Made by a program: the position numbers and the translations under genes. Below, piece by piece: positions 1-8,831 of a stretch of 64,000 bases of DNA (positions are counted from its first letter, which is position 1; each line of letters starts with the position of its first letter). This stretch comes from Alphaproteobacteria bacterium (GTDB lineage: Bacteria > Pseudomonadota > Alphaproteobacteria > Rhodobacterales > Rhodobacteraceae): positions 31,121 through 95,120 of the forward strand of contig JASBSZ010000048.1 in the NCBI GenBank assembly GCA_030148665.1, in the 5' to 3' direction. The notes below the pieces were generated by a model. The model saw only the letters and a program-made list of their open reading frames with translations, was not told where the DNA came from and did not search any database.

Positions 1-526
1 TACCTGGCTTGCCACGATCCACACCCGCCCGGACGCCGAACCCCGCATCCTGCGCGAGATCGCCCGGCGCTGGCCCAACATCACTGCGATCAGGGTAGGG
101 GATGCAATCACCCAGGTCGCAACCATGATGCGGGGGCTTTCTTCGGCCATCTCGTTCGGGGCGCTTGTCACCCTGCTGAGCGGGGTGATCGTGCTGACCG
201 GCGCGGCCGCCGCCGGCGAAAGGACGCGCCGTTACGAGGCCGCGATCCTCAAGACGCTGGGCGCGACGCGTGCGCGTATCCTGCTCAGCTTTGCCCTGCG
301 CACGGGGCTGCTGGGACTGGCGGCAGGGCTGGTCGCGATCGGGGCAGGCGCCCTGGCAGGCTGGGCGGTCATGCGCTTTGTCATGGAAAGCGATTTCACC
401 TTCGATCTGGGCCAGGCCCTGATCATCGTGGGAGGCGGGGCGTTGCTGTCGCTGATGGCGGGGCTGTGGTTTGCCCTGCGCCCGCTCAACACACCGCCCG
501 CGCGCGTCCTGCGGGCGCAAGAGTAA
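1..526 (+). CDS. FtsX-like ABC transporter permease, C-terminal part
   Basis: Open reading frame entering from the left edge (codons begin at base 2), so the N-terminus is missing; the internal ATG at 125 is not the true start. The visible ~174 residues contain a periplasmic-type stretch, then three hydrophobic segments (around MRGLSSAISFGALVTLL, LGLAAGLVAIGAGALAGW and IIVGGGALLSLMAG). An ERTRRYEAAILKTLGATRARI stretch lies between the first and second; this R-x-E-x-A-x-L-K-x-L-G-A-x-R pattern is the cytoplasmic coupling segment of FtsX/MacB-type permeases. The ending LRPLNTPPARVLRAQE fits the YbbP-like branch, whose ATPase partner would lie upstream. The exported substrate cannot be told from this fragment. 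Confidence 0.85.
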   Translation, partial: TWLATIHTRPDAEPRILREIARRWPNITAIRVGDAITQVATMMRGLSSAISFGALVTLLSGVIVLTGAAAAGERTRRYEAAILKTLGATRARILLSFALRTGLLGLAAGLVAIGAGALAGWAVMRFVMESDFTFDLGQALIIVGGGALLSLMAGLWFALRPLNTPPARVLRAQE

Positions 527-537
527 TACCGGCAAGG

Positions 538-599
538 CCTTCTTCTTTGCGCAAATACGCCGGGGGAGCCGCGCCCGCGCGGCGGGGGCAGCGCCCCCA
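538..599. repeat. Dispersed intergenic repeat, copy 1
   Basis: A TTCTTCTTTGCGCAAATACG core is followed by CGGGGGAG, a GC-rich inverted stretch (CCGCGCCCGCGCGG) and GGGGGCAGCGCCCCC. Closely similar copies lie at 11738-11800 and, inverted, at 44419-44478, with a core-only copy at 32401-32423. Here it sits between two convergent gene ends. The terminal GGGGGC/GCCCCC self-complementarity suggests a transcript-end hairpin. Confidence 0.75.
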
Positions 600-679
600 C
601 TGGCAAACGCATCTTCATCCCGCCCGGTTGACGGCGGATCGCCCCGCCCGTTCACCCGGCCCCCCGTTCATACCAGCGT

Positions 680-1882
680 TCACGCGCCCGCAATCACCTC
701 TGCTGCCGCCGCGAGCGCGCCATCTCCATATGGTATTCCCAGCGCCTTCAGCCCCGCTTCGACAGCGCCCAGCACACCCAGAACCATATGTGCGTTCACA
801 TGGCCCATATGCGCGATGCGGAAAACGCCATCGCTGTCGGGGTCGTCCACGCTGCCCATTCCCAGACCGATCCCCAGCGTTACCCCCGTCCGGGCCTCGA
901 CCCAACGGCGCAGCGCCGTACCGTGAGGGCGACCTGCATGCACCGTGGTCACCGCATGGGCACGCTGCGCGGGGTCGGTCACGTTCATCTCGATCGGTCC
1001 AGCCGCACCCCAGCGGTCGAGCGCGCTCCACACCGCGCGGGCAAGGGTTTCATGGCGCGCCCAGACGTTCTCGAGCCCCTCCTCGTGCAGGATCATGTCC
1101 AGAGATTCGCGCAGGCCGAACAGCTGTTGTGCGGGCGGCGTGCCGTGGAATTTCTGCCAAAATGCGCTGTCGGGGTCGGTGCGCGACCGCCAGTCCCAAT
1201 AGGGTGTGCTCAGATCGGCCGACGCGTGGCAGGCATCCGCGCGCTCGTTGAACCAGACAAAGCTCAGCCCTGGCGGCATCATCAGGCCCTTCTGAGATGC
1301 CGCGACCATCACATCGACACCCCACGCGTCCATTTCGAAACGGTCGCAGCCCAGCGAGGCAATGCAGTCAGCCACCAGAAGGGCCGGATGATTCAGCCCG
1401 TCGAGCACGCCACGAACCGAGGCGATGTCGTTGCGAATTCCGGTCGCTGTATCCACATGTACCGCCAGCACGGCCTTGAATGCATGGGTCCGGTCCGCCT
1501 TGAGCGCCTGTTCCAGACGGCCCAGGTCATATGGCGCGCGGCGACCGAAATCCAGCAGTTCGACATCCACCCCCAACCCGCGCGCCGCCTCGGCAAAGCC
1601 CAGTCCGAAATTGCCGTTCGCCAATGCCAGCACCCGGTCGCCACGGCCGAGAATGTTGGACAGCGCCGCCTCCCAGGCGGCATGCCCGTTGCCGATATAG
1701 ATCGCCGCCTTGCCCCGGCTGCGGGCAACCGCGTTCAGGTCGGGATAGATGGTCTCGGCCATCTCGACCAGAGGCCCCTCATAGATGTTGGGCGACGCAC
1801 GGTGCATGGCGTTCAGCACCCGGTCGGGCACCACCGAAGGGCCGGGAATGGCAAGATAGCTGCGACCGTTTCCAAGGGTCAT
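680..1882 (-). CDS. Class V aminotransferase (alanine/serine-glyoxylate aminotransferase-like)
   Basis: A 400-residue PLP-dependent fold-type I enzyme. The N-terminus (LAIPGPSVVPDRVLNAM) and the PLP lysine in VMVAASQKGLMMPPGL match alanine-glyoxylate/serine-glyoxylate aminotransferases; the preceding DCIASLGCDRFEMDAWGVDV carries the Asp that contacts the PLP ring nitrogen. The ATG at 1882 is preferred over the GTG at 1891 because AGGAG lies 8 bases upstream of it and overlaps the GTG. The likely reaction is transamination of glyoxylate with serine or alanine in the cytoplasm; substrate choice cannot be fixed from motifs. It stands alone, convergent with the upstream permease and divergent from the phosphatase. 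Confidence 0.85.
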   Translation of the reverse strand: MTLGNGRSYLAIPGPSVVPDRVLNAMHRASPNIYEGPLVEMAETIYPDLNAVARSRGKAAIYIGNGHAAWEAALSNILGRGDRVLALANGNFGLGFAEAARGLGVDVELLDFGRRAPYDLGRLEQALKADRTHAFKAVLAVHVDTATGIRNDIASVRGVLDGLNHPALLVADCIASLGCDRFEMDAWGVDVMVAASQKGLMMPPGLSFVWFNERADACHASADLSTPYWDWRSRTDPDSAFWQKFHGTPPAQQLFGLRESLDMILHEEGLENVWARHETLARAVWSALDRWGAAGPIEMNVTDPAQRAHAVTTVHAGRPHGTALRRWVEARTGVTLGIGLGMGSVDDPDSDGVFRIAHMGHVNAHMVLGVLGAVEAGLKALGIPYGDGALAAAAEVIAGA

Positions 1883-2074
1883 GTCGGGCACTCCTGTTGG
1901 CGTCTTTCCCCAGACCTACGGCTGCGGTTTCATGCCGTCAATCGGCAAGGTTTCGCCGTCGGCCATGACGCTGCGCCGCTTGTCTCGGGGCGGACCTTGG
2001 GATATGGCCTTGCGAACAGATCGAGGGCGGGCGGCGCCTGGCCTTCGATGCATGTTCGCGGGAAAGCCGGCCTG

Positions 2075-2770
2075 ATGCTGCCAAGGATCTGGAAATTTCT
2101 GGAAGACAGGGAACGCGCCTGGCGCGAATCCTTTGGCGACGACATTTCCACGCCACAGGCACGGCAGGTGGCCATGCGCCACTTCAACTGGGTCGATCAC
2201 GGCATATTACGCAAGCGCTGGACGAATTTCGCCCTTGTCTCGGACGGGGTGTACCGCTCGAACCAGCCATCGCCGGAACGTCTGCGCGACTATCACGCGC
2301 GCGGGATACGCGCGGTTCTGAACCTGCGGGGGACCAGCCGCTACAGCTATTACCTGTTCGAGCGCGAAACCTGCGACAAGCTGGGGCTCGAACTTGCCGA
2401 CATCAACCTGTCGGCAACCGAATTGCCCACCCTGGAAACGATAAACCGGCTGGAAACGCTGTTTCGCACCCTGCCCAGACCTTTCGTCATGCATTGCAAG
2501 TCCGGCGCCGACAGGGCCGGGTTTGCCTCGGCCCTTTATCTGCTGCTGATCGACGGCGCGCCCATCGAGGCCGCGCAAAAGCAGCTGAGCCTGCGCTTTC
2601 TGCATCTCAAGAACACCTCCAAGGGCATTCTCGACCATTGTCTCGAAGAATATCGCCGACGCAATGCAGCCGAACCGATCGCCTTTCGTGACTGGCTGGA
2701 CAGCGCCTATGACCCGTCCGGGATGAAACGACGCTTCGATGCCCGGCGCGGGCGCAACAAGGCGGGATGA
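2075..2770 (+). CDS. Tyrosine / dual-specificity protein phosphatase family protein
   Basis: A 231-residue protein with the cysteine-phosphatase signature HCKSGADRAG (catalytic Cys141, Arg147), preceded by the typical GVYRSNQPSPERL and IRAVLNLRG strands of bacterial DSP-like phosphatases. There is no signal peptide. The ATG at 2075 has GGAAAG 8 bases upstream; an in-frame ATG at 2048 is a weaker alternative. Four bases separate it from the following ABC exporter, so the two are probably co-transcribed. Many members of this family act on lipid or sugar phosphates rather than on proteins, and pairing with an MsbA-like exporter makes an envelope role plausible, but that is inference. Confidence 0.8.
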   Translation: MLPRIWKFLEDRERAWRESFGDDISTPQARQVAMRHFNWVDHGILRKRWTNFALVSDGVYRSNQPSPERLRDYHARGIRAVLNLRGTSRYSYYLFERETCDKLGLELADINLSATELPTLETINRLETLFRTLPRPFVMHCKSGADRAGFASALYLLLIDGAPIEAAQKQLSLRFLHLKNTSKGILDHCLEEYRRRNAAEPIAFRDWLDSAYDPSGMKRRFDARRGRNKAG

Positions 2771-2774
2771 GTGC

Positions 2775-4538
2775 ATGCGCCTGATCGAGGACATCCCCGT
2801 ATCGAAAGGCCTGAAACTGCCGCTCTGGCTGTGGCGGGAATATTTCCGCCCTCATCTGTGGTGGATCATCGCCGCCTTTGTGCTGATGTCGGTCGAGGGC
2901 TCGATGCTGGGCCTGCTCAGCTACATGGTGCGTCCGATGTTCGACCAGGTGTTCGTCGCCGGCAACGAGACCGCCGTCTACCGCGTCGGCATCATCGTCC
3001 TGGCAATTTTTCTGGCCCGTTCCGCCAGCGGTTTCGGCCAGAGGGTGCTGATGGCCGCGGTCGGCCAAAAGGCCATCGCGGCGATACAGGCCGATCTGGT
3101 GCGGCACATGATGCGGCTGGACAGCCTGTTCTTTCACGACAATGCGCCGGGCGCACTGATCGAGCGTGTACGCGGCGACACGCTGGCAATCCAGACAGCC
3201 TGGTCTGCGGTGTTTACCTCGCTTGGGCGTGACATCATTTCGCTTGTCGCGCTTCTGGGGGTGGCCATCTCGATCGACTGGGTCTGGACACTGGTCGCCG
3301 TGGCCGGCGTGCCGCTGTTGATCGTGCCGGTCTTCCTGCTGCAAAAGATGATCCATGCCACGACCCGCCATTCCCGCCAGATGGCGGCGCTGATCTCGAC
3401 CCGGCTTGACGAGATCTTTCACGGCATCAACCCGATCAAGCTGAACAGCCTCGAGGATCAGCAGGACCGGCGTTTCACCGAGACATTGAAAAGCTATGTC
3501 CGCGCGCAAATCCGGTCCGAGGCGGGCCAGGCAGGCGTGCCCGCGATGATGGATATCGTCGCCGGGCTGGGCTTTATGGGGGTGCTGATCTATGGCGGCT
3601 TCCAGATCATCGACGGCACCAAGACCATCGGGCAGTTCATGTCGTTCTTTACCTCGATGGCCCTGATTTTCGAGCCTTTGCGCCGGCTGGGCAACATATC
3701 CGGCCTGTGGCAGGCGGCCGTTGCCAGTATCGAGCGCCTGCATGCGATATTCGAGCAACAGCCCGGCATCACCTCGCCCGCCGCGCCTGTTGCCATCACC
3801 TCTGACACGGGCCGCAAGGATATCGAGCTGCGCGACATCTGCTTTGCCTATGGCGACAATCCGGTACTGGACCAGCTGACGCTGACCGCGCAGGCCGGCA
3901 AGACGACCGCGCTGGTCGGGGCATCTGGCGCGGGCAAGAGCACGGTGTTCAACGTGTTGACCCGCCTTGTCGAACCGCAATCCGGGCTGGTCACGATTGG
4001 CGGGATCGATATCCGCGACATGGCGCTGGATGATCTGCGGGGGCTGTTTTCGGTGGTGACACAAGACGCCGCCCTGTTTGATGAAACCCTGCGCGACAAC
4101 ATCATGCTCAGCCGCCCCGACGCCAGCGAAGAGGAACTCCGCCGCGCCGCCGACGCAGCCTTTGTCACCGACTTCGTGCAACACCTGCCGCAGGGCTTTG
4201 ACACGCCTGCGGGGCCGCGGGGCGCAAACCTGTCGGGCGGGCAGCGCCAGCGCGTCGCTATTGCCCGCGCCGTGCTGCGGGACGCCCCGATCCTGTTGCT
4301 GGACGAACCCACCTCGGCGCTGGACGCGCAATCCGAGGCCGCCGTGCAAAAGGCGCTGGACGCACTGTCCAGGGGGCGCACGACGCTGGTGATCGCGCAT
4401 CGTCTGGCGACCATCCTGCATGCCGACAAGATCGTGGTGATGGACAAGGGCCGCGTGGTCGATGAGGGCACGCATGAGGAATTGCTGGCGCGCGATGGGC
4501 TGTATGCCAGCCTCTATCGCCTGCAATTCGAGGGCTGA
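2775..4538 (+). CDS. ABC transporter, fused permease/ATP-binding subunit (MsbA-like exporter)
   Basis: A 587-residue half-transporter. The N-terminal six-helix exporter domain (about 28-310) is followed by a nucleotide-binding domain with Walker A GASGAGKST (382-390), Q-loop VVTQD, signature LSGGQ (486-490), Walker B ILLLDEP (506-512) and the H-loop VIAHR. It would work as a homodimer in the inner membrane. Overall form matches lipid/lipid A flippases and multidrug exporters. The ATG at 2775 was chosen because it follows the phosphatase stop closely; the frame stays open to 2739 inside that gene. The 3' end overlaps the convergent glycosyltransferase by 25 bases. Confidence 0.88.
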   Translation: MRLIEDIPVSKGLKLPLWLWREYFRPHLWWIIAAFVLMSVEGSMLGLLSYMVRPMFDQVFVAGNETAVYRVGIIVLAIFLARSASGFGQRVLMAAVGQKAIAAIQADLVRHMMRLDSLFFHDNAPGALIERVRGDTLAIQTAWSAVFTSLGRDIISLVALLGVAISIDWVWTLVAVAGVPLLIVPVFLLQKMIHATTRHSRQMAALISTRLDEIFHGINPIKLNSLEDQQDRRFTETLKSYVRAQIRSEAGQAGVPAMMDIVAGLGFMGVLIYGGFQIIDGTKTIGQFMSFFTSMALIFEPLRRLGNISGLWQAAVASIERLHAIFEQQPGITSPAAPVAITSDTGRKDIELRDICFAYGDNPVLDQLTLTAQAGKTTALVGASGAGKSTVFNVLTRLVEPQSGLVTIGGIDIRDMALDDLRGLFSVVTQDAALFDETLRDNIMLSRPDASEEELRRAADAAFVTDFVQHLPQGFDTPAGPRGANLSGGQRQRVAIARAVLRDAPILLLDEPTSALDAQSEAAVQKALDALSRGRTTLVIAHRLATILHADKIVVMDKGRVVDEGTHEELLARDGLYASLYRLQFEG

Positions 4539-5275
4539 TCCCCCTCATAGCCGCGCCGCAGACGGTCTGGCGGCACCCCGGCGAAATAGCGCGCCAGCGT
4601 CCACAAATTACGGCTGCCATGGCGCAGCCAGCCCTCTTGCTGGTAACGGCCGGCATCGGTGACGGCATGGGCGGGCAAAAGGTCGATCCGGCCACGCAGG
4701 GCGCGGGCGATGGCGACATCCTCCATCAAGGGGATATCGGGGAAACCGCCCACCGCATCATACTGCGCGCGCGAAATCAGCAGGCATTGGTCGCCGTAAG
4801 GCAGGCCGAACAGGCGCGTGCGCAGATTTGCCCAACCGGCCACAAGGCGCGCCGGCACGCCCGCGCTGTCGAAACGCAGGCGAAAGACGGCCGCGCGGCC
4901 CATATCCGCCACGGCATCATCGGGCGCATCCACGCCCGGCCGACAGGTCGGGCAGCGCCCGCCCTGCACATGGCGCGCAACAACACCCTCCCACCCCGGC
5001 GCCAGCACGGTGTCGGCATGCAGAAACAACAGCCACGGCGCGCGCGCGGCCTCGGCCCCGCGCCTCAGCTGCCCGCCCCTGCCCCTTGGCCCCGAAACGA
5101 ACCGTGCGCCCAACGCGTCGGCCAGCTTCTCGATATCATCGCTGCTGCCGCCATCTGACAGGATCAGCTCGTGTATCAGCCCGGCATCCAGCCCCGCGAA
5201 CAGCGCGTGCAGGCAAGGGCCGATCCGGTCGGCGACATTCAGGGTGGGGATGATGACACTGACAGGAGCGGGCAT
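4514..5275 (-). CDS. Family 2 glycosyltransferase (TIGR04283-type)
   Basis: A 253-residue protein opening with VSVIIPTLNVADRI, the nucleotide-sugar strand of GT-A family 2 enzymes. LSDGGSSDD and LFLHADTVL (metal-binding DxD-like region) follow, then GDQCLLISRAQYDAVGGFP and LMEDV. This pattern is the rSAM/selenodomain-associated transferase 2 family. Compared with what I recall of the family, about 20 extra residues containing CPTC sit after GWEGVVARHV. The ATG at 5275 is used; an upstream in-frame start at 5296 would add MPEVQGH. The partner TIGR04282 gene is not next to it. Donor and acceptor are unknown. Confidence 0.78.
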   Translation of the reverse strand: MPAPVSVIIPTLNVADRIGPCLHALFAGLDAGLIHELILSDGGSSDDIEKLADALGARFVSGPRGRGGQLRRGAEAARAPWLLFLHADTVLAPGWEGVVARHVQGGRCPTCRPGVDAPDDAVADMGRAAVFRLRFDSAGVPARLVAGWANLRTRLFGLPYGDQCLLISRAQYDAVGGFPDIPLMEDVAIARALRGRIDLLPAHAVTDAGRYQQEGWLRHGSRNLWTLARYFAGVPPDRLRRGYEGDQPSNCRR

Positions 5276-5377
5276 GTGGCCTTGAACCTCGGGCATGGCG
5301 GCTTGCGCCCTTATAGCCCCTGTAATGCGACCCGACGACTGCTATATTGGGCGGGTGAACAGGCAAGGAGGGATCCC

Positions 5378-6148
5378 ATGCAGGCCGATCGCGCAACAGA
5401 CCGAACAGTGCTGAAGATCACCGGCAGCGAACGGGTGGATTTTCTGCAAGGGCTGATCACCAACGACATCAAGGCGCTGGGCGACGGGCTGCTCTATGCC
5501 GCGCTGCTGTCTCCGCAGGGGAAATACCTGTTCGATTTCCTGCTGCACGCCGAGGGCGATGCCATCCTGCTTGACGTCAAGTCCGACGCCGCGCCCGCGC
5601 TGGCCGGGCGGCTGAACATGTACAGGCTGCGCGCGGATGTGGCGATCGAGGCCACCGACCTGCCGGTCTGGCTGGGCACGGGCAAGCCCCCCCACGGCGC
5701 GTTTGCCGACCCCCGCCACCCCGCCCTTGGCTGGCGCTATTATGGTGATCTGGCGGCAGCGCCCGCCGAGATCGACCGCGATGCAATTCGCGTCGAACAT
5801 GTCATCCCCGAAACCGGGATCGAGCTGATCCACAACGAAGGCTACATTCTGGAAATGGGATTCGAGCGGCTGAACGGGGTCAGCTTTCGCAAGGGCTGCT
5901 ATGTGGGCCAGGAGGTCACCGCCCGGATGAAACACAAGACCGAGCTGCGCAAGGGGCTGGCGCGGGTCGAGATAAACGGTGATGCCGCCCCCGGCACCCC
6001 GATCACGCGCGACGGCAGGCCGGTCGGCACGCTGCATACGGTCTCGGGCAACCGGGCCATCGCCTATCTGCGTTTTGATCAGGCAAAGGGCGAAATGCAG
6101 GCGGGCGAGGCACTTGTCACCTGGGACGGCCAGCGACCGGACGGCTGA
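5378..6148 (+). CDS. ygfZ: YgfZ/GcvT-fold folate-binding protein
   Basis: A 256-residue protein with the diagnostic YgfZ motif KGCYVGQEVTARMKH, including the conserved cysteine, and an N-terminal GcvT-like fold (FLQGLITNDI, SPQGKYLFDF). YgfZ/IBA57 proteins use tetrahydrofolate in maturation or repair of 4Fe-4S enzymes such as the tRNA methylthiotransferase MiaB. The start at 5378 has a strong AAGGAGGG ribosome site ending 5 bases upstream, although the frame is open to 5171. It is divergent from the glycosyltransferase and appears to be a single-gene unit. Confidence 0.9.
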   Translation: MQADRATDRTVLKITGSERVDFLQGLITNDIKALGDGLLYAALLSPQGKYLFDFLLHAEGDAILLDVKSDAAPALAGRLNMYRLRADVAIEATDLPVWLGTGKPPHGAFADPRHPALGWRYYGDLAAAPAEIDRDAIRVEHVIPETGIELIHNEGYILEMGFERLNGVSFRKGCYVGQEVTARMKHKTELRKGLARVEINGDAAPGTPITRDGRPVGTLHTVSGNRAIAYLRFDQAKGEMQAGEALVTWDGQRPDG

Positions 6149-6254
6149 ATTCCGGCAGCCGGTTTGAAAACCCTTGACCGGCGTCAATGACAGCGGCCTT
6201 CTGTAACGAAACAGTTGCGCAGCTTTTCACGGGCAGGGAGATACAGCCAACCTC

Positions 6255-7691
6255 ATGACGGATTCCACATCAGAGGTGCCGACCGCCTGTCCCCACGCCC
6301 CGCCCAAGCCGCCCTCGCGCGAAGGCAAGGTTTCGCTGTGGCGATATGCGCGCCTGTTCAGGCAGGATATCCTGTCGGCCCAGCCCGCGCGTCTGTATCG
6401 CGCCTGGATGGCCGAATTCAAGACGCCCTTTTTCCATTCATACCTGTGCAACGATCCCGAACTCGTCGATCTGGTGCTGAGGGAACGGCCGCAGGATTTT
6501 CCCAAATCCGAACGTATCCGCGTGGGGCTCAAGCCGCTATTGGGGGATTCGGTATTCATCACCAATGGCGCGCAATGGGCACGACAGCGCCGCATCATCG
6601 ACCCGGCATTCGAGGGCGGCCGCCTGCGCACCGTCTTTCCGGCGATGTGGGACGCCGGTGTCGCCGCGGTCGAACGCCTGCGCCCGCTGGCCGACGGCAA
6701 GACCCCGGTCGAGATCGAGGAACAGACCAGCCACGCCGCCATGGATGTGATCTTTCGCACCCTGTTTTCGGTGCCCATCGAACATGAAATCGCCAGCGCC
6801 GCCTTTGGTGCCTTCAAGGCCCATCAAAAGGCGCAGCCGCTGGTCAACCTAGGCTCGCTCATCCCGCTGCCCAACTGGTTCCCCCGTTTCCACAGCCGCA
6901 GCGCGCGCGAAACCGCCCGCCAGATCCGCGCGCTGATCGGCCAGCTGACCGCCCAGCGCGCGCAAGAGCTGCGCGAGGGCCGCGCGCCCGATGATCTGGC
7001 CACCAAGATCATGACCACCCCCGACCCCGAAACCGGCGAGACATTCGCCGAGGACGAGATGGTCGATCAGGTCGCGATCTTTTTTCTGGCCGGCCACGAA
7101 ACCTCGGCCTCGGCGCTGGGCTGGGCGCTGTATCTGCTGGCGCTGTATCCCGAATGGCAGGAACGCGTGGCGGCCGAGGCCACAAAGGTGTTCGACCCCG
7201 ACAAGATCTATTTCTCGACGCTTTCCAGGCTGAAACTTGCGCGCGCGGTCTTTCGCGAGGCCATGCGCCTGTATCCGCCCGTGCCGATGTATGTGCGCGA
7301 AGCAACCCGGCGCGAGACCTTCCGCAATCGCCGGGTCAGGAAGGGCGCGCAGATCATCATCAGCCCCTGGCACCTGCACCGGCACACGCGGCTGTGGGAA
7401 CGCCCCGACGAATTCGACCCCGCGCGCTGGGACACGCCCAACGGCAAGGAATGCCAGCGCAAGGCCTATATCCCCTTTTCCGCAGGCCCACGCGTCTGCC
7501 CCGGATCGGCCTTTGCCATGGCCGAAGGGCCGCTGCTGCTGGCAATGCTGACACGCGCCTACCGGTTCGAGCGCGTGCAAGGGCGCGACCCGGTGCCGGT
7601 TGCTCATCTGACCGTGCGCACCAAAGACGGGATATTTCTGCGCGTCCGCCCGCGTGATACAACGCTGAAAACGCCCGAGGTGGAAAGATGA
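6255..7691 (+). CDS. Cytochrome P450
   Basis: A 478-residue soluble P450. The I-helix oxygen-activation motif AGHETS is at 279-284, the K-helix EAMR at 335-338 and the heme-binding loop FSAGPRVCPGSAFA at 408-421, with Cys415 as thiolate ligand. No membrane anchor is seen. The stop overlaps the start of alkB (ATGA), so translation is coupled and a shared role in hydroxylating alkanes, fatty acids or related hydrophobic chains is likely. The I-helix differs from the GGNDTTRNS sequence known for CYP153 alkane hydroxylases, so it should not be called CYP153. No ferredoxin or ferredoxin reductase gene is nearby. Confidence 0.92.
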   Translation: MTDSTSEVPTACPHAPPKPPSREGKVSLWRYARLFRQDILSAQPARLYRAWMAEFKTPFFHSYLCNDPELVDLVLRERPQDFPKSERIRVGLKPLLGDSVFITNGAQWARQRRIIDPAFEGGRLRTVFPAMWDAGVAAVERLRPLADGKTPVEIEEQTSHAAMDVIFRTLFSVPIEHEIASAAFGAFKAHQKAQPLVNLGSLIPLPNWFPRFHSRSARETARQIRALIGQLTAQRAQELREGRAPDDLATKIMTTPDPETGETFAEDEMVDQVAIFFLAGHETSASALGWALYLLALYPEWQERVAAEATKVFDPDKIYFSTLSRLKLARAVFREAMRLYPPVPMYVREATRRETFRNRRVRKGAQIIISPWHLHRHTRLWERPDEFDPARWDTPNGKECQRKAYIPFSAGPRVCPGSAFAMAEGPLLLAMLTRAYRFERVQGRDPVPVAHLTVRTKDGIFLRVRPRDTTLKTPEVER

Positions 7692-8821
7692 CCAAACCCG
7701 ACGACCTGCCGCCCGCCTGGCCTTTCTGGCTGACGCTGACATTCGTGCCGCTGGTGGTTCTGGCGGTGGCAAGGGGCGGCTGGTGGATTGCCGCCGTGCC
7801 CGCCTTTGGCTGGGTGCTTGTGCCGATCATCGACAAGCTGGCGGGCCGCAGCCTGCGCAACCCCGACCCCAATACCCCGGTCGAGCAATTGTTCTGGTTC
7901 CGCCTGCTGACATGGCTGTGGTTCCCGATCCAGTTTGCGCTGCTCTATGGCGCGATCTGGTATGTTACCCGTGTTGCCGACTATGGCACCCTTGAATCGC
8001 TGGGCGTGATGTTCGCAATCGGCATCACCACCGGCATGGTCGGGATCGTCTATGCGCATGAGTTGATGCACAAGCCTGGCCGTTTCGAGCGCAGCCTCGG
8101 CGACCTGCTGCTGGCGCTGGTGCTGTATTCACATTTCCGCACCGAACATCTGCTGGTGCATCACCCCTGGGTCGGCACCCCGCGCGATACCGTGACCGCG
8201 CGCTACAACGAGGGGTTCCACCGCTTTTTCCCCCGCGTGCTGCTGAGCGGGCCATACTCGGCCTGGCGGGCCGAAAGGGCGCAGCTGAAACGTGCCGGCC
8301 TGCCGGTCTGGCACCGCCGCAACCCGTTCTGGCGTTACATTTTCCTGCAGGCGCTGTTTCTGGCAATCGCCTATGCCATTGGCGGCTGGGCAGGCATCGG
8401 GCTGTTCGTGTTTCAGGCCTTCATCGCCGTCTGGCAGCTTGAGCTGACCAACTATGTCGAACATTACGGCCTGACCCGGAAATATCTGGGGGATGGCAAA
8501 TATGAACCCGTGCGCCCCCATCATTCGTGGGATTCGACGCATCTGGTTTCGAACCTCGTGCTGATCAACCTGCAGCGCCATGCCGACCACCATGTCCACC
8601 CCATGCGGCGCTTTCCTCTGTTGCAGGCCTATGGGGAATCCGAGGTACCCATGCTGCCCACCGGCTATCCGCCAATGACAACGCTGGCCATGATCCCGCC
8701 ACTGTGGCGGCGCCGCTTCAACCCGCGGGTTCGCGCATGGCGCAAGCAGTTCTACCCGGAAATCACCGACTGGACGCCCTACAAGACATGGGAGTACCCC
8801 GCCCCCGAAGGGGCGGGCTGA
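7688..8821 (+). CDS. alkB: Alkane 1-monooxygenase / membrane di-iron hydroxylase
   Basis: A 377-residue integral membrane protein with the histidine clusters of the AlkB/fatty acid desaturase superfamily: HELMH (124-128), EHLLVHH (His154, His158, His159) and LQRHADHHVHP (His298, 301, 302, 304), plus NYVEHYGL. Hydrophobic helices precede and separate the clusters. It inserts oxygen at the terminal carbon of medium-chain alkanes or similar chains using electrons from rubredoxin, which is not encoded here. It overlaps the P450 by 4 bases. Some AlkB-like proteins in this family act on other substrates, so alkane specificity is probable but not certain. Confidence 0.88.
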   Translation: MTKPDDLPPAWPFWLTLTFVPLVVLAVARGGWWIAAVPAFGWVLVPIIDKLAGRSLRNPDPNTPVEQLFWFRLLTWLWFPIQFALLYGAIWYVTRVADYGTLESLGVMFAIGITTGMVGIVYAHELMHKPGRFERSLGDLLLALVLYSHFRTEHLLVHHPWVGTPRDTVTARYNEGFHRFFPRVLLSGPYSAWRAERAQLKRAGLPVWHRRNPFWRYIFLQALFLAIAYAIGGWAGIGLFVFQAFIAVWQLELTNYVEHYGLTRKYLGDGKYEPVRPHHSWDSTHLVSNLVLINLQRHADHHVHPMRRFPLLQAYGESEVPMLPTGYPPMTTLAMIPPLWRRRFNPRVRAWRKQFYPEITDWTPYKTWEYPAPEGAG

Positions 8822-8831
8822 AAGGCGCGGC

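Noticed and set aside
788..2074. Long plus-strand frame upstream of the phosphatase (open from 788)
   Set aside because: It is antisense to the aminotransferase; the family N-terminus and ribosome site put the phosphatase start at 2075.
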